Part shown: positions 52,850 through 62,597 of the stretch, in pieces
Layout: every line of letters starts with the position of its first letter
How positions within the stretch are numbered: the first letter of the stretch is position 1
Assembly (NCBI RefSeq): GCF_003385515.1
Contig: NZ_QNVT01000003.1
Span: forward strand, 1 to 64,000
From: Chryseobacterium pennae
GTDB lineage: Bacteria; Bacteroidota; Bacteroidia; Flavobacteriales; Weeksellaceae
Direction: 5' to 3'
Length of the DNA stretch: 64,000 nt
The notes under the pieces: generated by a model
The model's input: the letters and a program-made list of their open reading frames with translations, nothing else
What the model was told of the DNA's origin: nothing
Databases searched by the model: none
Position numbers and translations under genes: made by a program

Positions 52850-52940
52850 ATTAATCTTATTTATATCACCTCAATAGGATGCATTGTCCTTTCACAGCTG
52901 ATTTGTTTTCTGGATTTTTGTATAGTTTAAAATATTGCTT

Positions 52941-53381
52941 ATGAGAAAAAATTTACTACTAATTCTTTTCTTATTGGTTTCAATAGAAGGAATTAGATCA
53001 CAGTCATTATCATTTGAGTATGATACTGGGGGAAATCAAATTGTAAGAAAATACTGTGCTTTATGTTTGTTTGCTGACAAACAGGCCCAAGTAGATCTAC
53101 TGGCCAGTAAAAAGGAGTTTCCGCCTCCAGAGTATCAGGTCAAGATTTACCCAAACCCCACGAAAGATAAGGTAACCCTTGTCTGGTCTGCTGAGCTGGG
53201 TGCTATGATTCAGAAAGTGGAATATATAGCCTACAACTTCACCCAATACCGAGAGCTTACGTTTGATAAGAGAGAGAATAAGGTCATACTGGACCTTACG
53301 AATCAGCCAATCGGCATGTACGTGGTCGTTTTCCACTTGAGTACTGGGGAAAAACTGACTTACAAGATATTAAAACAATAA
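52941..53381 (+). CDS. Small secreted protein with YD motif and T9SS-like C-terminal domain
   Basis: The 146-residue protein has a signal peptide (LLLILFLLVSIEGIRSQ), a short mature N-terminus reading FEYDTGGNQIVRKYC (a single YDxxGNxxxR motif as in RHS repeats), and then VKIYPNPTKDKVTLVW...IGMYVVVFHLSTGEKLTYKILKQ, a type A T9SS sorting domain. There is almost nothing between, so the protein is essentially a sorting tail with a YD tag. It precedes the RHS toxin gene by 14 bases. The RHS protein itself has no sorting tail, so this could help its export. ATG 52941 is preferred to TTG 52935. Confidence 0.75.
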   Translation: MRKNLLLILFLLVSIEGIRSQSLSFEYDTGGNQIVRKYCALCLFADKQAQVDLLASKKEFPPPEYQVKIYPNPTKDKVTLVWSAELGAMIQKVEYIAYNFTQYRELTFDKRENKVILDLTNQPIGMYVVVFHLSTGEKLTYKILKQ

Positions 53382-53395
53382 CCAAGACGACGAAC

Positions 53396-56300
53396 ATGAG
53401 AATCAAATTCTACTTTTTGATAGCTCTACTCTCAGTAGTGGGGCTATTTAACGGACAATCTGTAGGGCAGATAGCAGGTGAAATATCAGTGTCTTCAACT
53501 GGAGGTGCCAATTATACAATTCCTATAGCTAATCTTCCGGGCATTAAGGATGTTACTCCCAATATTTCCCTTTCTTATTCCAGTCAATCAGGAAATGGAG
53601 TTGCGGGATGGGGCTGGAATATTGGCGGAATATCATCTATTACACGGGTAGCTTCAACAAAATTCCATGATGGAGTAATTGATGGGGTGAATTATAATAA
53701 TAGTGACAGATTTGCTTTTGATGGGCAGAGGTTACTCTTGAAATCTGGCACTTATGGGGCTGATGGAGCAGAGTACCAGACGGAACAGTATTCAAATGTA
53801 AAAATCGTTTCCCACGGAAGTGTTGCCAATGGACCTGAATATTTTATGGTGTATTATCCAGATGGTAAAACGGCAAAATTTGGAGGTGGAAGTGGCTTTT
53901 TGGGCTCGAATACCTTTGAATGGAAGATGAATTACATTGAAGATGCTCAACAGAACAGAATCAAATTTATCTATGACAGCTACAATAATTATATCTATAT
54001 CAAGACTATTGAATATGGTAACAATGCATCGGTAAATCCGGATAGCAGTCCGAATAAGATACAGTTTTACTATAAAGATGCAGCCCGAACAGATCAGGCT
54101 TATATTTATGGGGCAAGAAATATGTATTCACACAGAAAACTGGATAGGATAGAGGTAACAGGGAATGCTCAGCTTTACAGAAAGTATCAGTTAATGTATA
54201 GTGTTACTTCATTGAATTATGAAAGACTGGTGAGTATTTACCAATATAATGGAAGCGGTGAAACAATCAAGCCTGTTACTTTTGAGTATGATAACACTGA
54301 AAATGGTATTGCCAACAATTCCAAGACTATAACAGCTGTTTCTCCTGCGTATGATAAAAGCAACTGGCAATATACTTCAGGATATTTTGATAGTGATAGT
54401 TCGATTGATTTTATGACGTATCCTAATTCTAAGGATCAGCTTTACAGGTTCAATTCTGGACAACTCATTAATTCCAACTCTAATATTTCGGGAACGATGA
54501 CCAGTGTTGAAAAATTCAAGGATATCTTTTCTACGAAATTGGTTTTACCTAATGATAAATACTATAATCTGGATGCGATATCTACTGTTATAAGCAATAA
54601 TACAGGCTCGGTTACCAATGAGGAAATCATTAAAATAAACAATTATATTCCGAATGCCGCAAATTCACTTGACTTATCATTCACCAATTCATATAAATTT
54701 CCAACAGCAATAAATGACAGGTGTATTGTCATCAATGGAAGTAATACTTACTATTCCAGAATTCCAAAGGAATATTTTACAGGAGATTTTGATGGGGACG
54801 GAATTTCTGATATTGTAGCTGTAGTGCGACCTTATAGTGTGGAGCAGACCTATTATTGCGGACCTGCAAAGACGGCACCAGATAATAGACCACCACCAGA
54901 CTGTTGTTCGCATGATATTACGGTTAATACATCTGAGGTCTTTCTGTTGAAATTAGATTCTCATAACTCAGCAGTACAATCTCCGGTGACTTTGGGCTAT
55001 AATAGTGTAGTTACCGGTGAATCTCGAATTTATGTAGCGGATTTTGATGGAGATGGGATATCAGATTTATATATCGTTAATCCCGGACGAATTTTTGTGT
55101 ATGGGATGAATAACGGAACTTTTACTCAAAAGGCCTCTTTTTCCCATAATCTTATCAAGAAGGATTTTCCCTGCTATCTTGCAGACTTCAATGGAGATGG
55201 AAAAACAGACCTGGTGTTTCCCATAGATAATGCCAATACCAATTGGTTTTTCATTGTAAGCTCCGGAGAATCGTTTGAGAGTAGTGTAAAAGATATAGGA
55301 ACCAATTATTTTAAGCCTCAACTGGTCAATTCCTGTTATCCGGGACCATCACCCAATTCTCAGATTTGTGGGTATATGCTTCAGGTATACTATTATAATT
55401 TTGCAGATATCAATGGAGATGGAAGAGCTGATTTATTCTACCATGATATCCTGACTCCTCATAATGTACCAGACTATGGACCTGGGCAGAATGGAGCTTA
55501 CCTGGCCTATGGAGATAATTATAGTATCAGGGATAAAGGAGGAGTCAAGTACAACATGGGAAGTAATGTGAATGGAATTCCTACTTTCTCAGCTTATGTT
55601 GATGGTTGGCAAAACAACTATACTTATGGAGGGGCTATTAACAAAGGAACCCCTATCTTTCTAACCAATTCCAATATTACCAATCAGAATCTAGATTATG
55701 CCTTTTTTGGTGGAGATAAGATCAAATATGTCTCATTCAAGAAAGATAACCGGGTAGATATGACCTTGAGAAAAATCAAGAGTAATGACTTGGTGACAGA
55801 CATTACCTATGATACGGTTTTAGATGCAGGAAATGGGTCTGGAACATATACAGCTGACTCTTCTGAACAATATCCATACGTAAACCTTAATATTGCTCCA
55901 TCAGTAAAGCTGGTAAAAAAAATTGAAAGAAGCTTTAATGGAGAATCTAAAATTCAGGAATACAGATATAAAGGTGCGGTGATGAACCTGGAAGGCTTAG
56001 GGTTTATGGGTTTTAAAGGGGTCGCTAAATCAGCTGTATTTGGTGGAACTATTACTCAGCCTCTTTGGACTGTCTCTCTACATGACATACAGAAAAGAGG
56101 AGTAATCAAGGAAAGCTATTTAAACGGAAGTGTTAATTTTGACTCTCCAAGTACTTTTATCTCAAAAACAGTTAATAGTTATACTACTTCACTACTACCC
56201 AATAAGGTCTTCGTGAATTTACCATCACAGATACAGCAAACGGATGTTCTGATGGGAACTGTTGTAAATCAGTATTATGATACTTATGATCCTTACAATA

Positions 56301-59300
56301 ATCCTAAAAAGATGAGAACGGTAGCTAATGGTGGAGAAAAGATTACTTTGATTGATTATGAGGACAACCCGACAGGAATCGGGAATCAGTATTATATCGG
56401 AAGGCCTATAAAAAGTACAGAAACTCAAACATTGGGAACCGATGTATTTTCCACAGAGGCACTTTCCACTTATTCTAACGGGCTTGTTGCTCAAACCAAG
56501 AAAAAAGGAAATAATACAGATTATATCACCGAAGATTTTGTATATGATGTATTTGGAAATAATATACAGAAAACTCTTTCTACAACAGGTATAGCTCCAC
56601 GTGTTGAGAAGATGCAATTTGATCCTACAGGAAGATTTCCTATCAAGACTACGGATGTTTTAGGAGCAGCTTCTACCTTTACTTATGATCCTGATTTTGG
56701 AATGTTGCTTTCCAGTACCAATAGTTTGAATCAGGCAGCTTCTAATGTTTATGATACCTGGCAACGAAAAATAGAAGAAAAGGATATCTATAATAATTCT
56801 ACCAAGTACTATAATGAATGGATTATTTCCGGAGATTTCATCAATGGAATTAAATTAAGGGTGGTGGATGCTACAGGAGCTACCAAAGAAACATTAACCG
56901 ACAACTGGGGCAGGGTACGTTTGGAAAGAGGATTATCCCTCAATGATAAATGGATAGAGAAAAGAACGGATTATGATGTGTTAGACAGACCATATAAAGT
57001 AAGTGATCCTTATTTTTCCACCACTTCACCAAGCAGATGGACGGTAACGGAATATGATGGATATGGAAGAATGGTTAAAAACATATATCCAACAGGAAAA
57101 ATAATCACGACTTCATACAACGGATTATCCGCAACAGTTGTAGACGGACAAAAAACACAAACCATTACCAAGGATGAATGGGGTAACAAAGTTAAGATGG
57201 TTGACAATGGTGGAGCAATCGAGTATACTTATTATGCTAATGGGGGGCTGAAATCATCCAACTATGCCGGGCATATCATTAAGGTTGAACAGGATGGATG
57301 GGGCAGAAAAACAAAAACGTCCGATCCGTCAGTAGGAGGTGACTATACTTACGCATATGATGGTTTAGGGCAGCTTTTGGAAGAGAAAAACCCTAAAGGA
57401 AAAACGACATATGTCTATGATCAATACGGAAGAGCTATCCACAAAGAAGTTATGGGCGATAACACTGATATAATCGTTAATTTTAGCTATACAGCCCAGG
57501 GGTTGCTTGATTCTGAAACAGGAAATTCCAATGGTGTGAGCAACTCTTTTACCTATAAATATGACAGTTTTTATAGGGTCTCTGAACAGGAAGAAAATAA
57601 TGGGGTAGCTACTTTCAGTAAACGATTTGTTTATGACAATTTTGGAAGAATCGCAAGAGAAAAGACGGAAACCGTTTTGGGTACCCTTTCCAGTATCGTT
57701 GATACCGAAAATATCTATGCTTCCTGCGGAATGTTGGTTGCTATAAATGACGGCAATGGAAAGGTAATCTGGAAGTTAAATAGCATTAATGAACAGGGGC
57801 AGGTGATTTCTGCCTATTTTGGTAATGGAACAGATATCAGTAATACCTATGATGCAAATTATTACCTGAGAGCGGTAAGGCATAAGAGTAGTGCAGGAAT
57901 GATTCTATTCAATGAATACACTTTTGCAGCGAATGTAGGGTTATTGGAAAGTAGAAAGAATAATGTAATTACTGGTGGATGGCAGGAAGTCTTCAAATAT
58001 GATAATCAGCTTAGGTTGATTTTATGGACAGATCCAAACGGAACCCAATCACAAAAATATGATACTTATGGAAGGATTGTTAACAATAGCCAGGTAGGTG
58101 AGTATAAATATACAGAAGGAAACAGATATAGAAAAAAAGGAATCAATTTAAATGCGATTGGTGACAGCTACTATAAGGTGAATCAGTTGCAGACAGTCTC
58201 CTATAATGCCTATAGAAGTCCGGTGAGCATTGCGCAGGATGGAGACGAAATGGTGAAATTCAGTTATAATATCCGTCAGTCAAGAGCAACTTCAGAATAT
58301 GATTATAATAAAACCTTTTCATACTACGGAAAATATAAGATGTATTCAGATGATAAGACGGTGGAAATCATTACGAATTCTTTTCCTGGAAAACCTTCTG
58401 ATGGTTTTGTAAGTACAAGAATTATTACCTATATCGCAGGAGATCCTTATTCAGCTCCTGCTGTGTATATCAAAGATTTTAATCCTAAAGAGCAAGTACT
58501 TACTGAAAGTATTCATTATCTTCATAGAGACTATCAGGCAACTATTCTTGCCATTTCTGATAAAGAAGGAAAAATAGAGGAAAGAAGACACTTTGACCCT
58601 TGGGGAAATTTGGTATATCTGGAAAAAGATGGGGTAAAAGTAGATGTTAAGAAAGGAGCTCGTGACTTATTTATAGAAAGAGGGTACACAGGACATGAGC
58701 ATTTCTTCCAGGTAGGGCTTATCCATATGAATGGAAGAATATATGATCCTAAGTTGCATACTTTCTTATCAGTAGACAATAACATACAGGATCCTTTTAA
58801 TACTCAAAACTATAACAGGTATGGGTATGTACTCAATAACCCATTGATGTATACCGATCCTAGTGGAGAATTCTTTTGGATTGCTGCCCTCATCTATGCT
58901 GCTGTAAACCTTACCGTTGATTTGATTGCCACGAAAGGAAATATGAATTTCGGACAAATTGCCTTATCCATTCATAGAGGAGCGGAAAGTGGCTTGTTGG
59001 GTGGGGCTACGTCCATCGTAGGAGCTATAATCGGAGCTGTAGCATTACAGGCAAGTAAGCTCATACCTTCCATCCCTATCATACAGGAGGAAAACTTTTA
59101 TTTGGGTATTTCTTTCAATGTATCGTATGGAAATGGGTTTGGGTTTGGAGCAAGTATTGATACTACTTATAAGATGGGAGACTTTAATCTTTCCAATAGT
59201 TATGGTATTTCCTATTATGGCTATCATGGGGGAACCGGGCTTAGCGGATGGGAATATAGAAAATCTATAGTGTTTAATTATGATGACGGAAAGTTGGGCT

Positions 59301-59860
59301 TTTCTTTAGGATCAAACTGGTGGACAGGTTCCGGACAAATGTCTGAACTGACTCAAAAAACAGGATTGGTAGGGTTTCATTGGGGAGACTTTAGGTTTAT
59401 GTATGAAAACGATGGCGGTATTCTGGTAAAAGAATTGGGCTTAGGGGATAGAGGAGACAGCTACAGAACAGCTGCCCTGAACCTGAGTATAGGAGACTAT
59501 AGCGCTGGGTTCAGTTTAATGACGGGCTATAGAGGTCTTGATAACCAGGCTGTAGAAGAGGAATCCAGGATAATGAATAATAAAGGAAAACTTGTGAACC
59601 CTGTAATGAATGAAAGAGATGGTTTTGGAAGGAAGTTCAAATATAGTTTTGTAAACGAAACTGGAACACCTTACAGATTAGGAGCGTTATATGTAGGGTA
59701 TAAAGGATACCGTGTGGGAGTTAATTCCGAACATGTGAGACATGCCATCCAGAATCGGGCTATCCACGGACTTATCAAGGACAAAGGATTTGTAAACCAG
59801 TCCTGGAATTGGCAGCCTTATTTTCAATATAAAACCCCTAGTATGTTTACTACATGGTAA
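53396..59860 (+). CDS. RHS-type polymorphic toxin with type-23-like C-terminal domain
   Basis: The 2154-residue secreted protein has a signal peptide (ALLSVVGLFNGQ). A SpvB/Tc-toxin-like N-terminal region follows (about 42-85: DVTPNISLSYSSQSGNGVAG WGWNIGG), then four FG-GAP/VCBS Ca2+ motifs (DFDGDGISD near 461 and 547, DFNGDGKTD near 597, DINGDGRAD near 671), many YD repeats (about 1050-1650), and the RHS core (RDYQATILAI, HFDPWGN, GRIYDPKLHTFLSVD, NRYGYVLNNPLMYTDPSGEFFW, ending near 1825). The last ~330 residues vary between such proteins. From about 1899, NFYLGISFNVSYGNGFGFG and GDRGDSYRTAALNLS resemble polymorphic toxin type 23. No autoproteolytic DPxGW-type cleavage residue is certain. 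Confidence 0.85.
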   Translation: MRIKFYFLIALLSVVGLFNGQSVGQIAGEISVSSTGGANYTIPIANLPGIKDVTPNISLSYSSQSGNGVAGWGWNIGGISSITRVASTKFHDGVIDGVNYNNSDRFAFDGQRLLLKSGTYGADGAEYQTEQYSNVKIVSHGSVANGPEYFMVYYPDGKTAKFGGGSGFLGSNTFEWKMNYIEDAQQNRIKFIYDSYNNYIYIKTIEYGNNASVNPDSSPNKIQFYYKDAARTDQAYIYGARNMYSHRKLDRIEVTGNAQLYRKYQLMYSVTSLNYERLVSIYQYNGSGETIKPVTFEYDNTENGIANNSKTITAVSPAYDKSNWQYTSGYFDSDSSIDFMTYPNSKDQLYRFNSGQLINSNSNISGTMTSVEKFKDIFSTKLVLPNDKYYNLDAISTVISNNTGSVTNEEIIKINNYIPNAANSLDLSFTNSYKFPTAINDRCIVINGSNTYYSRIPKEYFTGDFDGDGISDIVAVVRPYSVEQTYYCGPAKTAPDNRPPPDCCSHDITVNTSEVFLLKLDSHNSAVQSPVTLGYNSVVTGESRIYVADFDGDGISDLYIVNPGRIFVYGMNNGTFTQKASFSHNLIKKDFPCYLADFNGDGKTDLVFPIDNANTNWFFIVSSGESFESSVKDIGTNYFKPQLVNSCYPGPSPNSQICGYMLQVYYYNFADINGDGRADLFYHDILTPHNVPDYGPGQNGAYLAYGDNYSIRDKGGVKYNMGSNVNGIPTFSAYVDGWQNNYTYGGAINKGTPIFLTNSNITNQNLDYAFFGGDKIKYVSFKKDNRVDMTLRKIKSNDLVTDITYDTVLDAGNGSGTYTADSSEQYPYVNLNIAPSVKLVKKIERSFNGESKIQEYRYKGAVMNLEGLGFMGFKGVAKSAVFGGTITQPLWTVSLHDIQKRGVIKESYLNGSVNFDSPSTFISKTVNSYTTSLLPNKVFVNLPSQIQQTDVLMGTVVNQYYDTYDPYNNPKKMRTVANGGEKITLIDYEDNPTGIGNQYYIGRPIKSTETQTLGTDVFSTEALSTYSNGLVAQTKKKGNNTDYITEDFVYDVFGNNIQKTLSTTGIAPRVEKMQFDPTGRFPIKTTDVLGAASTFTYDPDFGMLLSSTNSLNQAASNVYDTWQRKIEEKDIYNNSTKYYNEWIISGDFINGIKLRVVDATGATKETLTDNWGRVRLERGLSLNDKWIEKRTDYDVLDRPYKVSDPYFSTTSPSRWTVTEYDGYGRMVKNIYPTGKIITTSYNGLSATVVDGQKTQTITKDEWGNKVKMVDNGGAIEYTYYANGGLKSSNYAGHIIKVEQDGWGRKTKTSDPSVGGDYTYAYDGLGQLLEEKNPKGKTTYVYDQYGRAIHKEVMGDNTDIIVNFSYTAQGLLDSETGNSNGVSNSFTYKYDSFYRVSEQEENNGVATFSKRFVYDNFGRIAREKTETVLGTLSSIVDTENIYASCGMLVAINDGNGKVIWKLNSINEQGQVISAYFGNGTDISNTYDANYYLRAVRHKSSAGMILFNEYTFAANVGLLESRKNNVITGGWQEVFKYDNQLRLILWTDPNGTQSQKYDTYGRIVNNSQVGEYKYTEGNRYRKKGINLNAIGDSYYKVNQLQTVSYNAYRSPVSIAQDGDEMVKFSYNIRQSRATSEYDYNKTFSYYGKYKMYSDDKTVEIITNSFPGKPSDGFVSTRIITYIAGDPYSAPAVYIKDFNPKEQVLTESIHYLHRDYQATILAISDKEGKIEERRHFDPWGNLVYLEKDGVKVDVKKGARDLFIERGYTGHEHFFQVGLIHMNGRIYDPKLHTFLSVDNNIQDPFNTQNYNRYGYVLNNPLMYTDPSGEFFWIAALIYAAVNLTVDLIATKGNMNFGQIALSIHRGAESGLLGGATSIVGAIIGAVALQASKLIPSIPIIQEENFYLGISFNVSYGNGFGFGASIDTTYKMGDFNLSNSYGISYYGYHGGTGLSGWEYRKSIVFNYDDGKLGFSLGSNWWTGSGQMSELTQKTGLVGFHWGDFRFMYENDGGILVKELGLGDRGDSYRTAALNLSIGDYSAGFSLMTGYRGLDNQAVEEESRIMNNKGKLVNPVMNERDGFGRKFKYSFVNETGTPYRLGALYVGYKGYRVGVNSEHVRHAIQNRAIHGLIKDKGFVNQSWNWQPYFQYKTPSMFTTW

Positions 59861-60303
59861 TGAAAATGAAAGAATTAATATGCATTTTTTTTATGTTTCT
59901 TGTTAATCAGAACTGCAAGGCTCAAAAAAAAATAAATTGTCAGGATTTAAATATCAATGATCTATTTTCAATTGTGGATACAACAATAACGTATAAAATT
60001 GTTCCCATGGCAGATTCATGGAATGATTCTAATGCTTTTTTGCAATTCAAAAAAAATGGGGAGACCAGATATCTTTCAAAGACTGATTATAATAATGATA
60101 TTGTTGTAGTTCCGTCTGCTTACAGAAGAGGAAAATTCTATGTAGACAAGAAAAACAAGCACCTTATTATAAATGAATATTTTAAAAACCCTCAGGGAGG
60201 AGGTTGGATCAAAAAAATCCTTGTAGGAAAAACTGATGGTATTTTGTTTTTTAGATTTGAAAATTCATGTAACAAGTCCATCAAATTAGTCCCATTGAAT
60301 TAA
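59860..60303 (+). CDS. Small secreted protein, candidate immunity protein for the RHS toxin
   Basis: The 147-residue protein overlaps the RHS stop by one base (TAATG); an in-frame ATG at 59854 would overlap by seven. The signal peptide is ELICIFFMFLVNQNCKAQ. The mature part has strands such as TITYKIVPMADSWND, FLQFKKNGETRYL and GKFYVDKKNKHLIINEYF, without enzyme motifs. I know no family. Position directly after a variable toxin C-terminus, tight overlap and small size are the standard signs of a cognate immunity gene. The export signal implies protection outside the cytosol. A terminator follows. Confidence 0.6.
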   Translation: MKMKELICIFFMFLVNQNCKAQKKINCQDLNINDLFSIVDTTITYKIVPMADSWNDSNAFLQFKKNGETRYLSKTDYNNDIVVVPSAYRRGKFYVDKKNKHLIINEYFKNPQGGGWIKKILVGKTDGILFFRFENSCNKSIKLVPLN

Positions 60304-60365
60304 TATTCATAAAAAAGACAGAATGCCGATTCATTGATATGAAAAAATTTCCATATTGATTTAAT

Positions 60366-60395
60366 AAAACCTCGATTTAATCGGGGTTTTTATTT
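60366..60395 (+). terminator. Terminator of the RHS toxin-immunity operon
   Basis: The 12-bp stem AAAACCTCGATT/AATCGGGGTTTT (one G·U pair in the plus-strand RNA) is followed by TATTTTTATT. Confidence 0.85.
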
Positions 60396-60401
60396 TTATT
60401 G

Positions 60402-60419
60402 TGTCATTTTGTCACAAAA
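60402..60419. promoter_or_regulatory. TGTCA-N3-TGTCA and TTTTGTCACAAAA motif upstream of dnaK
   Basis: Two TGTCA repeats 8 bases apart (60402-60406, 60410-60414) overlap a perfect TTTTGT-C-ACAAAA palindrome (60407-60419), about 75 bases before the dnaK ATG. No CIRCE (TTAGCACTC/GAGTGCTAA) element is present. It may be a heat-shock control site or part of the promoter. Confidence 0.45.
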
Positions 60420-60491
60420 CGGGATATGGTACAAATGTTGTGAAATAGTGAGTGTAAATTAAATATAAAAATTAGAAAAAATAAAAATATT

Positions 60492-62387
60492 ATGAGTAAA
60501 ATAATTGGAATTGACTTAGGAACAACCAACTCTTGTGTTGCTGTAATGGAGGGTAAAGACCCTGTTGTTATTCCTAACGCAGAAGGTAAGAGAACTACTC
60601 CTTCTATCGTAGCATTTACAGAAGATGGAGAAAGAAAAGTAGGTGATCCTGCAAAAAGACAGGCTGTAACGAATCCAACAAAGACTGTTTACTCTATCAA
60701 AAGATTTATCGGAACACACTTCAAAGAAGATGCTAAAGAGATTTCAAGAGTACCTTACAAAGTAGTTGCTGGTCCAAATGATACTGTAAAAGTAAAAATC
60801 GACGATAGAGAATATACGCCACAGGAAATTTCTGCAATGACACTTCAGAAAATGAAGAAAACTGCTGAAGATTACCTTGGACAGGAAGTAACAAGAGCGG
60901 TAATTACTGTTCCTGCATATTTCAACGATGCTCAAAGACAAGCTACTAAAGAAGCTGGAGAAATTGCAGGTCTTAAAGTAGAAAGAATTATCAACGAACC
61001 TACAGCTGCAGCATTAGCTTACGGTTTGGATAAGGCTCACAAAGATCAGAAAATCGCTGTATATGACCTTGGTGGTGGTACTTTTGATATCTCTATCCTT
61101 GATTTAGGAGACGGTGTATTTGAGGTATTGTCTACAAACGGTGATACTCACTTAGGAGGTGATGACTTTGATGATGTAATTATCAACTGGATGGCAGACG
61201 AATTCAAAGCTGAAGAAGGTGTTGAATTGAAAGCTGATCCAATTGCTTTACAAAGATTAAAAGAAGCTGCTGAAAAAGCAAAAATCGAATTGTCTGCTTC
61301 TGCACAAACTGAAATCAACCTTCCTTATATCACTGCTACAGCTACAGGTCCTAAACACTTAGTGAAGACTTTAACTAAAGCTAAATTTGAGCAATTATCT
61401 GCTGACTTGGTAAGAAGATCTATGGAACCGGTTGCTAAAGCATTGAAAGATGCAGGTTTATCTACTTCAGATATCGACGAAGTAATCCTGGTAGGTGGTT
61501 CTACAAGAATCCCAATCATTCAGGAAGAAGTTGAGAAATTCTTCGGTAAAAAACCTTCAAAAGGAGTTAACCCGGATGAGGTTGTAGCCATTGGTGCAGC
61601 AATCCAAGGTGGTGTTTTGACTGGAGATGTAACTGACGTACTTTTATTAGACGTTACGCCACTTTCTTTAGGTATCGAAACAATGGGTTCTGTTTTCACT
61701 AAATTGATTGAAGCGAACACTACCATCCCAACTAAAAAATCTGAAGTATTCTCTACAGCTTCTGACAACCAGCCGGCTGTAAGCATCAGAGTAGGACAGG
61801 GAGAAAGACCTATGTTCAACGATAACAAAGAGATTGGTAGATTCGACCTTTCAGATATTCCACCAGCACCAAGAGGAGTTCCTCAAATTGAAGTAACTTT
61901 TGATATCGATGCTAATGGTATCCTGAATGTATCAGCTAAAGATAAAGGAACTGGTAAAGAACAGAATATCAAAATTCAGGCATCTTCAGGTCTTTCTGAC
62001 GAGGAAATTGAAAGAATGAAAAAAGAAGCTCAAGAAAATTCTGCAGCAGATAACAAGAGAAAAGAAGAAGTTGAAGTATTCAACAAAGCTGACGGATTGA
62101 TCTTCCAGACTGAAAAGCAATTGAAAGAATTCGGTGAAAAACTTTCTGCTGACAAAAAAGCAGCAATCGAAGCAGCTCACGGAGAATTGAAAACGGCTTT
62201 CGAAGCTAAAAATGTAGATGACGTAAAAGCTAAAACTGAAGCGTTAGATGCAGCATGGATGGCAGCTTCTGAAGAATTATATGCAGCAGGTCAACAGCCG
62301 GGTGCTGATGCAGGTGCTCAAAACGCTGGCGCAAACAATGCCGGAGGTGAGGATGTACAGGATGCAGACTTCGAAGAAGTAAAATAA
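60492..62387 (+). CDS. dnaK: Chaperone DnaK (Hsp70)
   Basis: The 631-residue Hsp70 chaperone refolds and protects proteins with DnaJ and GrpE. The nucleotide-binding domain begins [16 protein letters not shown] and contains [29 protein letters not shown] and [12 protein letters not shown]. The linker [16 protein letters not shown] leads to the substrate-binding domain ([34 protein letters not shown]). The C-terminal lid ends in an Ala/Gly/Asn-rich tail and [11 protein letters not shown]. It is monocistronic here: neither dnaJ nor grpE follows. Confidence 0.98.
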   Translation: MSKIIGIDLGTTNSCVAVMEGKDPVVIPNAEGKRTTPSIVAFTEDGERKVGDPAKRQAVTNPTKTVYSIKRFIGTHFKEDAKEISRVPYKVVAGPNDTVKVKIDDREYTPQEISAMTLQKMKKTAEDYLGQEVTRAVITVPAYFNDAQRQATKEAGEIAGLKVERIINEPTAAALAYGLDKAHKDQKIAVYDLGGGTFDISILDLGDGVFEVLSTNGDTHLGGDDFDDVIINWMADEFKAEEGVELKADPIALQRLKEAAEKAKIELSASAQTEINLPYITATATGPKHLVKTLTKAKFEQLSADLVRRSMEPVAKALKDAGLSTSDIDEVILVGGSTRIPIIQEEVEKFFGKKPSKGVNPDEVVAIGAAIQGGVLTGDVTDVLLLDVTPLSLGIETMGSVFTKLIEANTTIPTKKSEVFSTASDNQPAVSIRVGQGERPMFNDNKEIGRFDLSDIPPAPRGVPQIEVTFDIDANGILNVSAKDKGTGKEQNIKIQASSGLSDEEIERMKKEAQENSAADNKRKEEVEVFNKADGLIFQTEKQLKEFGEKLSADKKAAIEAAHGELKTAFEAKNVDDVKAKTEALDAAWMAASEELYAAGQQPGADAGAQNAGANNAGGEDVQDADFEEVK

Positions 62388-62418
62388 TTATTGATTAACA
62401 ACAGTTAATAAAATATAT

Positions 62419-62458
62419 AAAACCGTCTTAGAGAATTTTCTAAGACGGTTTTTGTTTT
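62419..62458 (+). terminator. Terminator of dnaK
   Basis: The long stem AAAACCGTCTTAGA/TCTAAGACGGTTTT with a short loop is followed by TTTGTTTTTA. Confidence 0.92.
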
Positions 62459-62559
62459 TATTGGAGTCATTAGCCAAGTGTTTATATACGTTTTGTTTTA
62501 TGATTTATTTATTATTTTCAAATTATAAATTTCTAAGAGTTGTGATTAATAATAAATAG

Positions 62560-62567
62560 TATATTTG
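62560..62567 (+). promoter_or_regulatory. Promoter of the secreted regulatory-domain protein gene
   Basis: A perfect TATATTTG has a TTG exactly 17 bases upstream (62540-62542), the best full -33/-7 pair in the window. It lies 38 bases before ATG 62598. Confidence 0.7.
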
Positions 62568-62597
62568 AGGATTAGACGATGTTTTTAGTAAAAAAAT

